64,000 nt of DNA from Calvatia gigantea. Its lineage: Eukaryota; Basidiomycota; Agaricomycetes; Agaricales; Lycoperdaceae. This document shows positions 56,016 through 64,000 of the stretch, piece after piece. The notes beneath the pieces were generated by a model that was not told the DNA's origin, ran no database searches, and saw only the letters and a list, made by a program, of their open reading frames with translations. The position numbers and the translations under genes were made by a program. The stretch spans positions 682,001-746,000 of the forward strand of contig JACAAK010000013.1 in assembly GCA_025093985.1 (NCBI GenBank), given 5' to 3'. How positions within the stretch are numbered: position 1 is the stretch's first letter; each line of letters opens with the position of its first letter.

Positions 56016-56348
56016 GCATGAACTGATTTTTCCCAAGGTTCTTTAGCTATGCCAGTTCAGTGCATTTAGACTGTTCTGATTTGTCTTGCAGCTTGCCCTT
56101 GGTATATCTTTTTAGTCTTTTCTATTGATGCCCGTATCTGGATCATTACACCGGTTCCTGGGTATTCATCTGGAGTCAGTTTGATCAGATTTCTTCTCGA
56201 GTTCTGTGGGCGGAGTATTGCTATTCTGTAGTAAAAGCCATTCTTGTGATTGGGATCCTTGTTCTTTAGTTTGTTAGAACTGTTGTTTCTATTAGGTTTG
56301 CTTCAATTGTCAGGAAGTTTGGCTTCGATGAACATTCTGCTTGTAAAA
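56016..56348 (-). repeat. Error-rich fragment of family A integrase region
   Basis: Follows 45,690-46,095 of A2 with many deletions (e.g. GGGATCCTTGTTCTTTAG for GGGATCCTTGTTTCTTTAG). Ends at the homopolymer block. Confidence 0.7.
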
Positions 56349-56800
<452 letters not shown>

Positions 56801-58340
56801 CGTCTTCATATTCTCTCAACTTTGTGATTTTGATGGGCATCTTGGTTCCAAGCAATCAAGTTTGTAAGTCATTGATTCTTTTGGCTTCCGTTGATCGCAT
56901 GACCATCTGTCATGCATTCTCCCTAGTCCTTTAGTTTGAAGTGACATGTTGATCATGTATCTTTTTGTTCTTGAGGCTTACTCTATCACTTTTTATGTTT
57001 TTCATTTGTGCCACATCTTCTATTATAGGTCTCTCCTGTTTCCTGGGTGCCTACTCGTTGATATTTAGATTTTTCTCGAATTTAGGTCGGCGATATGTAT
57101 TTCCTTAGTAATCACCTTTCTGTTAGGACCTTTTCTTATCTATGAAGTTTTTCTTAGGTAAGCTTCATCAGCCTGGAAATGTCATATCATTCTCTGAAAG
57201 TACTACTACGGGCCTTAATTTCTGGGTTTCAGCATTGACTAGTATCCTTTTCCATTTATTTGGGTTACGTTGCAGGGGCTTTCATGGTGATTTGCCAAGT
57301 CACATAGCAAATCGTTTCTTTGATCCAAGAACCATACTTGCATCTCAGGTCAGGTTTCCTGCAGGTGGAGTTTGTGTTCATTCTAGGAAATGTCTTGCAT
57401 CTAAAGGTATGGCATTCTTTGCCTCAGATAAGTCCCTTTATAATTCATAGTACATTTGTTGGAATCTTCTGATATAAACAAGGCATTCTTGCTTAGTTGT
57501 AAAGTTTACTCTCAATCAAATGATATACTCACGATGGATCCTAATAGCTATTGGACTGTTTAGATACATTTAATTTAACACTGAAAAGCTCATAGTGTCC
57601 TTCCTGATTCTCTGACAAGTCAGGCCTATACTTAATTTAGAAAACTGGTAGATTCAAAACCAGAACCATTTCCAATGGTTCTTGGTTAGGACATTCTAAC
57701 ATTCTACATCCATAATTTGAGGTCCATGTCACTAATCAGATGGACTTTCCAATGAGTATGATTGGTTGAGCATATTGTCCTTCAGTACATGAACTTTATT
57801 TTTCATTTTCTGTTCTCCTTATGTCCCCGATTTGTAAGTCCAATACTTAGATCTCCTTGTAAGCATACATGCTTCATACTTGAATGTTCCCGTTTTGTTA
57901 GGCCATATAATTTAGGTTAAGGTTCTTCGGTGGAGCTACCATTGCTCAATTATTCTGATTGTTGTATTCCCCAGGTGTTCACCTTTAAGTATTTTGTTAT
58001 GAAGCTTGTTATTTTTCAACTAAATGTTTCTTAGGTGCCATATTTATCTAATGTACCTTGAATTAACCTGTGGGATTAATTGAGAAGAGGTATGATATGG
58101 GTTATTGAAGTTATCATCCTAAATTTTCTGAATAAAATTGAAGTTCTGCATTAGATACATGAATAGACTTAATAATTTGGACATTTTGTTCAACTAATCA
58201 TAAGCAAGAACTTATGAACTGAAAATAAAGTATCAACTTTTTATGACAGAATGGGAAATCACAAAAGGCTAATGCGAGATGGAGTGTGGTTAGTCAGGTA
58301 CATTTGTCATCCTCAAATTGCCACAACTTCGCTCAGCCTT
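56801..58340. other. Unassigned, compositionally distinct 1.5 kb
   Basis: I found no match to any element in the window from about 57,000 on. It has a T-rich plus strand with splice-like sites (TTACGTTGCAG/GG near 57273; AG/GTAAGC near 57158; AG/GTATGG near 57408) and one 102-codon frame (57142-57450) with RGFHGDLPSHIANRFFDPRT. It could be a host gene remnant, foreign DNA or a mis-joined contig. No function assigned. Confidence 0.45.
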
Positions 58341-58529
58341 GTTGTAACTGAGGCCTCGATTTGTTGTAGTCCTGGATGTCAATGTTGAAGTGGTGTCTTG
58401 TTACTTTCCACCTTATTGGTGTTCTGTCTCATTAGTACCAAATTTATTGTTCTATTTCCAGGTAGGGAAGTCCTTCTTATCTACTAGTTTTTGCTGATGC
58501 TCTGGTATGCATCCCTGAATCTATGAAAA
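58341..58529 (-). repeat. Error-rich fragment of family A protease
   Basis: Follows 49,845-50,045 (GAGGCCTCGATTTGTT to GCATCCCTGAATCTATGA) with deletions. Confidence 0.72.
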
Positions 58530-59550
58530 TAACTATGAACCTTAACATTGATTGATGATAAAGTTGAGTAGATTGACATAGACTGATAACAGATAAAGAT
58601 GTACTGATAATAAGATTAACCTGGCTAACACTGCCAATAAGGTAATTATGGAAATAAATATTGACTGATAATAAAGTTGAGTAGATTGACATGGGCTGAT
58701 AGTACATAAAGATGGACTAATAGTAAAATAAAAACTGATAATGAAACTAACTTGACTAACACTAGCTAATAAGGTAATTATAAAAGTTAACATTGACTAA
58801 TAATAAAATTGAGCAGATTAGCATGTACTGATAGCAGGTAAAAATATACTGATAACAACTGATAATAAGACTAACCTAGCTACTGTAATACTGCTAATAA
58901 AATAACTATGAACCTTAACATTGATTGATGATAAAGTTGAGTAGATTGACATAGATTGATAACTGATAATAATATACTAATAATAACTGATAATGAAGTT
59001 GAGTAGATTAGTACAGACTAATAACAGATAAGGATGTACTAATGACAACTAATAATAAGATTAACTTGGCTAATACTCACTAATAAGGTAATTATAGAAG
59101 TTAACATTAACTAATAATAAAGTTAAGTAGACATTGGCTAATAAAGTGATTACATAGATTAATATAGACTAATAATGAAGTTGACTAAATTAACACAGGC
59201 TGATAGCAGATAAGGATGCACTGATAATGAGATTAACTTGGCTAATACTAACTGATAAGGTGACTCTCAACATCAATACAGATTAATAACAAATATATGA
59301 GATAAGATACACTGATAGCAAGATAATGACTGATAATAAGACTAAACAGATTAGAATGGACTGATAATATGATTAAGTAAACTAAACATAAACTAATAGC
59401 TAGAAAATGACTAGGAAAGTTTAGGTTAACTAATATATATTGATTAATGATAATAGTTGATTAATTAGACTAGCTTAGTAATGAATAAATGACTGGTAGC
59501 TAAATAATTAATGATGATATAACTATATAATGAAAATAAATGGCTGGTAA
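58530..59550. repeat. Degenerate AT-rich satellite, block 3 (about 1 kb)
   Basis: Units with GTTGAGTAGATTGACATA at 58563, 58676, 58808 (variant), 58936 and 58998, most 113-132 bp apart. No coding content. The longest block and closest to the right-hand family A copy. Confidence 0.78.
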
Positions 59551-59856
59551 TGTTGTGAACTTCCACTGGTTACATCATGTTCTATATCCATTTACATTCC
59601 TATCAGCCTGTGTACCTGTTTCAGCTATTTATGTTGAGTGATCTCTGAAGTATGACTTGTATTAACTACAACACCACTCTTGTTGGATGTTTCATGTAGT
59701 TCCCCATCCATTCAACTGGATTACCTTCTTGTATTTAAGTGTACATACAGCCTCCTGTATTCAGTATACTTAACCACTTAGTTTCCTTCCCCTTACTTGC
59801 CCTCAAGTCTTAGCCTAAGTTGCAGCCTGAGGTTTATTCAGACTAAGGTCATAACA
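59551..59856 (+). repeat. Family A 5' LTR, plus strand (copy A5, 306 bp)
   Basis: TGTTGTGAAC to GGTCATAACA, followed two bases later by the primer site TGGTTAAGCATCCCCAC. Left flank GGTAA. Confidence 0.92.
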
Positions 59857-59929
59857 TTTGGTTAAGCATCCCCACCTCACCTTGCAAAAGGAAAGGCTGA
59901 AATAGGCCTGAACAAACAATGAACCTAGA

Positions 59930-60391
59930 AGCTAGTATATGAGCTCAAACCTAGACTGAATACAGAGAACCAAACCTTGAAGTTACAGATGATGAGTCAG
60001 AAACTTCAGACAAAGAAGAAGAGAACCCCAGAGCACCTGCAGAAACAGCAGAACATGATGAACCTGAAGAATACACACAAGAAACAAATCTAGCAGAGAA
60101 AGAAGTAATATCAGAACTTCTAAACGAACTTGACTTAGCAGAAGAAGAGTTAGGACACTAGGAGAACCCAAAACAAGAACAGGAAGAATCAGAATCAGAT
60201 AAAACAAGCTTAGAAGAAGCCAGTTCAACAGAATCAGAACTAGAAATGATAGACAATACTGTAGCCACTGCACCTGCACCAGTACCTAGTGGAAAAGGAT
60301 TAGTACTGGACCCAGGGTTCTTCAACAGAACCCATGCCAAATTCAACAACTGGTGGAGAGCAATGACACTCTTCATGAAATTCAACAAGAT
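59930..60391 (+). pseudogene. Family A (A5) gag, N-terminal part, cut by family C LTR
   Basis: Plus strand. Begins in MSSNLD-like sequence near 59939 and reads ETSDKEEENPRAPAETAEHD, then EEVISELLNELDLAEEEL, then MIDNTVATAPAPVPSGKGLV and FFNRTHAKFNNWWRAMTLFM, ending FNKIA at 60391 where LTR C starts. The Arg-decay codon is CAT (His) here. Stops are few. Confidence 0.82.
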
Positions 60392-60732
60392 TGCATGTAA
60401 GGGCAACCCACAGTCTGAGCAGCTCAGGATGCGAGGCTCTCACGAAGCAGGCAAGCAGGTAACTGTGGGGAAATCCTTAGTTGTATTACAAATATGTGTA
60501 CAGACTACATACCTGTGGGGAAATCCTTAGAGAATCGGATAAGGGTCCCCTGCAGGTGTACAGGTTAATATATACTACTCTTCTGTCCATTGTCCTATTA
60601 TTTCATTATGTACATAAGTCCGTCATTGTCCTTCAGGATCTCCAGTTGTTACTCATGTCTGTGCAGCTGAGCGTGGGTGAGGGCATGGGGTTGTGGGGTG
60701 GTCCAGGGGGACTGTTGGGGGTTGCCCTGACA
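60392..60732 (-). repeat. Family C 3' LTR (341 bp)
   Basis: Plus-strand ends TGTAAGGGCAACCC and GGGGTTGCCCTGACA, an inverted repeat of about 12 bp. Inside, CTGTGGGGAAATCCTTAG occurs twice about 50 bp apart. Left flank TTGCA; the other LTR is outside the window. Confidence 0.88.
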
Positions 60733-62040
60733 TCCACTCCCCCTCCAAAATTGCAGCGTCTCAATGCGTGGTGTTGGATTGGTTGGAAAGGAAGTGAGCC
60801 GAAAGTAAGTACACGGATGAGGCAAGGGGCACCCGGATGTTTGCAGTAGAACTCCTGGACTAGTTCTGGGGTGTGGACTCCGTCCACTAGCTCCCACAAG
60901 TTGTGTTCTGTTCTGAAGCCTTTCCACTTGATGAGGTATTGAAGTTGTTTTTGGTGGATGTGGCTGTTAAGGACTTCTTCGACCTCCCATTCCTCTTCTT
61001 TGTTAACGATGATGGGATTGGGTGGAGGTTTCACATGGCAGTTCTCAATTGGATCAGGTGGTGTGGGTGTGAGTTTAATGATGTTGAAAACTGGGTGGAG
61101 GTATTGCATGGAGCTGGGGGAGGTGAAGACAGTAGGCATTAGCATTGACTTGCTTGTCTATGATGTACAGTCCAAGGCATTGGTGCAAAAGCTTCTTCGA
61201 TGGGTGGGTGGTCTGGATGTTGTCTGCTTCGAGGTAAACTCTGTTGCCTGGTTGGTATATGGGTGCAGGTGTACATCAGTTGGTTGTAGTAGTGGGTCAT
61301 GTCATCTTTCGCCTTGACCAGTGCAGATTTCACTTCCTCTAGTGTCGACTTCATTCACTTCGTAAACTCATTCACTGATTCGATCTTCGAGGGCAGCTGA
61401 CACAGCTCAAATCCCATGCATGGGTGACGTCCAGTGTCTAAGAGGAAGGGGGAGTATTGGGTGGAAGCATGGATGTGGTTGTTGTGCTGGAATTCCACAA
61501 GTGGGAGGAGGTCATGCCAGTCGTTCTGTCACTCATTTACAAAGAGGTGGAGGTACTGATCAAGTTCCTAGTTTACCCGCTCTGTCTGCCCATCAGTCTG
61601 TGGATGCCAGGCAGTTGAGGCAGCCATCTTGATCCCCAGGAGTTGGTAAAGCTCTTTCGTGAATGCAGTGACAAACTGTGGTCTGTGGTCCAAAACGACG
61701 GCATTGGGGAGTCCATGGAGTTTCCAGACATTGTGGAGGAAGAGCTATGCTGTGCCTTCGGCCGAGACAGTAGTGTGGGTTGGGATGAAGTGGGCTTGTT
61801 TAGAGACAGAGTCCACCACTGTCATGACAGCATCATAGCCTGCAGATTCCGGGAGTTCAACCATGAAATCTACACTCAGCGTGTCCCAGCAGGCTTCAGG
61901 GATGGGGAGCAGATGGAGTTCTCCTTGTGGAGAACGGTGGATGGGCTTGGTGCGCATGCAGAGGTCACAGGTAGAGATGTACTGACCAATGTATTGAGCC
62001 ATCTAGGGCCACCAGTAGTTGTGGAAGACGAGTTCTAACG
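60733..62040 (-). pseudogene. Family C integrase with chromodomain
   Basis: Polypurine tract at 60733-60748. Motifs on the minus strand: zinc motif STCDLCMRTK near 61,960, LSVDFMVELP near 61,880, AWHPQTDGQTERVN near 61,560-61,610, GPY-like region QPGNRVYLEADNIQTTHPSK near 61,200, chromodomain EEEWEVEEVLNSHIHQKQLQ and YLIKWKGFR near 60,930-61,010. Several frame changes. The C-terminal frame stays open across the tract into the LTR (stop near 60633). Confidence 0.86.
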
Positions 62041-62199
62041 TTTTCCATTGCCTAGCGTGTCCTGTGATCTTCGTGTTGTAGTGGAGAGCCACTATCCTTC
62101 ACCTAAGATCAGAGCCCATTGGGATGTAGATCTTCCCTCAGAACAGGAGTAGACCATCCTGCTCTGTCCATTCTGCACTCCTCATAGTCTTGGTGGATG

Positions 62200-63450
62200 A
62201 CTGCTTAAGTTCCTGTGTGGCTTTAGCGACTGCCTCCTCTTGTTCACCCATGTGGTTTCCAGTGTGGATATCCTTCAACAGGAGCTGCTCCTCTCCTTCC
62301 ATCGAAATCCCTTTGAGTGCACAAATGGCAAAGAGTCCATCAGGTAGGAGGGTGATGTTCTCATTGTCGTGGGCTCCTGTGCCATGGTCAGCTCTGCAGG
62401 ACAGTGCATCGGGTTTCCCTATAGTTCAGCTGGGACAATGGTGCAAGAGGAAATCAAAGTGGGAGAGTACAAGAGACCAGCAGGCTTGGCGACAGTTGAG
62501 TTTCTTGGCAGACATAAAGTACTCTAGGTTTTTGTGGTCCATCCAGATCTCAATTTGGTGGCATGTGCCTTCAAGGAAGTGTCTCCATTCTTCTAGTGCA
62601 CGGATGATTGCCAGCATTTTTTTGTCATGGATCTTGTAATTCTGTTCAACCACCAAGAGGGATTTCAAATAGAACACCACCGGGTGCCATTGGTCCAAGT
62701 CTACCACTTTCTGAGAGAGAACCGCACCCGTCACAAAGTCTGAGCTGTCTGCTTCAACGCAGAAGGGAGCAGAGTCATCGGGTGAGAGGAGAACTGGGGA
62801 GGAGGTGATTGCATCCTTGAGTGCTTGGAAAGCCATTTCTTCTGCAGCGCCCCATTTCCACTTGGTACTCACCTTGGTGAGGTTGAAGAGTGGGCAGGCT
62901 ATATGGGAGAAGTCATGGATGAAGTGGCGGTAAAAGTTAACAAACCCCAGGAATGCCTGCGTTTCCCTTACGTTGGCCAGAGTGGGCCAGTCTCGTACCT
63001 CTGTGACCTTGACTGGGTCCATCTCTACACTGTTCTCCGATATGATGAGGCCAAGATACTTGACATGGGTTTTCTTGAACTCACACTTTTCAGATTTAAG
63101 GAAAAGCTGGTGCTGTTCAAGAATTTGCAAGACCCAGTAGGGTGACGTCTTGGTGTTCTTCAATCGTCTTCATGAAGATCAGTATGTCATCCATGTATAC
63201 CACAACAATGCCCTCCATGATGAGCTCATGGAAGATGTCGTTCATCATGGTTTGGAAGGTGGCTGGGCTATTGGTGAGGCCAAAGAACATGACCAGTGGC
63301 TCGAATAATCCACGATTCGTCTGGAACATGGCCTTCCACTCATCATCCAGTTTAATCCACACATTATTGAATCCCCATCGAACATCCAATTTAGTAAAGT
63401 ACTTGGCTCCACGAAGCTATGAAATGAGTTCAGGTATGAGTGGAAGAGGG
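62200..63450 (-). pseudogene. Family C reverse transcriptase and RNase H
   Basis: [22 protein letters not shown] near 63,340-63,400, [19 protein letters not shown] near 63,240, catalytic [13 protein letters not shown] near 63,180. The open stretch 62426-63163 continues through GFVNFYRHFIHDF into RNase H (FCVEADSSDFVTGAVLSQ, YKIHDKKMLAIIRALEEWRH). 62040-62420 is the RNase H-integrase connector with stops. The catalytic box is intact. The G+C and CpG content is visibly higher than in A and B. Confidence 0.88.
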
Positions 63451-64000
63451 TACTTGTTCTTCACTGTGATGGCGTGAGAGTATGGTAGTCCTGGATGAGA
63501 CAGAGGGATCCATCCTTCTTCTTGATGAAGAAGACAGGCGAGGCCATGGGGGATTTGGAGGGGTGAATGTGACCAGATGAAAGGTTCTCCTGGATAAACT
63601 CGTCCAACTGTGACTGCTCAGTGGGTGAGAGTGGATATACCTTGCAGTCCTTCAGGTCAGTGCCTAGGATGAGCTCAATCGTGTGGTCCCATAGTTGATG
63701 CTCTGGCAGTGTGTTGAAGAACTCTTTGGTGAACACAGCTTCAAAGTCATGAAGGTAGGAGGGGACGATTTCCCTAAACCTAGTAGGGCAAGTCGGCTGA
63801 CTGGGAGTTGCAGTAGAAGGCTTCAGCCAGCCGTTGGGATGTGGTATCCATTGCACAAATCTCTTCTGGATGTGGAAGGAGGTTGATAGCGAAGATTCAG
63901 TCATCATCCTCATAGAGATCAGTGGGAGCAGATGGCAGGGCAGGTGAATCATCCTCTTCTTCCACTTCTTCTACACAGGCAGGGAAGGAGCCCAGAGTGC
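63451..64000 (-). pseudogene. Family C protease-RT linker and start of RT, running off the window
   Basis: 63461-63952 reads EIVPSYLHDFEAVFTKEFFN, LPEHQLWDHTIELI, LSPTEQSQLDEFIQENLSSG and FFIKKKDGSLCLIQDY, the standard Gypsy lead-in to RT. A frame change at about 63,460 separates it from the MDVRW motif. Protease and gag lie beyond 64000. Confidence 0.85.

Noticed and set aside
57142..57450. 102-codon frame as a real gene
   Set aside because: No start context, no homology I can name, and it sits between error-rich fragments; kept only as an unassigned region.
62190..62639. 149-codon plus-strand frame
   Set aside because: Opposite strand of family C RNase H, whose minus-strand motifs are clear.

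Overview
The window looks like a transposon-packed stretch of a basidiomycete fungal genome, probably an agaricomycete. The evidence is several chromodomain-bearing Ty3/Gypsy families with fungal-style pol, short introns with CTAAY-type branch sites, and heavy CpG loss with TpG/CpA gain. I see no intact host housekeeping gene, no tRNA or rRNA, and no CRISPR array. Family letters are local labels.

Layout. 1-5002: family B chromovirus, minus strand, gag-pol truncated by the window edge, its 5' LTR abutting the 3' end of a second B copy. 5003-11499: family A chromovirus (A1), minus strand, with a solo A LTR nested inside it. 11500-13859: damaged gag and LTR pieces of family A. 13863-16347: probable Ty1/Copia-type gag remnant, split. 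16873-17768: 3' end of family C, plus strand. 17769-19618: AT-rich flank with hairpins, ending in a G-rich repeat. 19619-53435: one B element (B2, TSD TGGGG) holding one A element (A2, 27201-51712, TSD TCATC), whose LTR holds a 16.2-kb element (D, 27378-43546). 53436-59550: degenerate AT-rich satellite, error-rich duplicate fragments of A2/B2, a 41-G/74-T homopolymer and a stretch matching nothing else here. 59551-60391: 5' end of another A copy, plus strand. 60392-64000: family C, minus strand, running off the window.

Most notable is element D. It has paired 1308-bp LTRs, a primer-binding-site candidate, a polypurine tract and a minus-strand gag-protease-RT-RNase H-integrase. Between integrase and the 3' LTR lie two plus-strand (antisense), intron-containing genes, 29192-31409 and 32064-33402, the first with its own TATA box. 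I recognise neither product. Families A and B also carry an extra gene after integrase, but in the sense direction: B's ends in three zinc-knuckle-like motifs, A's matches no domain I know.

Most coding regions are broken, largely by TGA where an Arg CGA is expected, as CpG decay predicts. Several duplicated segments have error-rich junctions that look like uncorrected long-read sequence, so duplications at 11.5, 40.1, 46.9 and 54.1-58.5 kb may be assembly artefacts. Intron boundaries and residue positions were read by eye.
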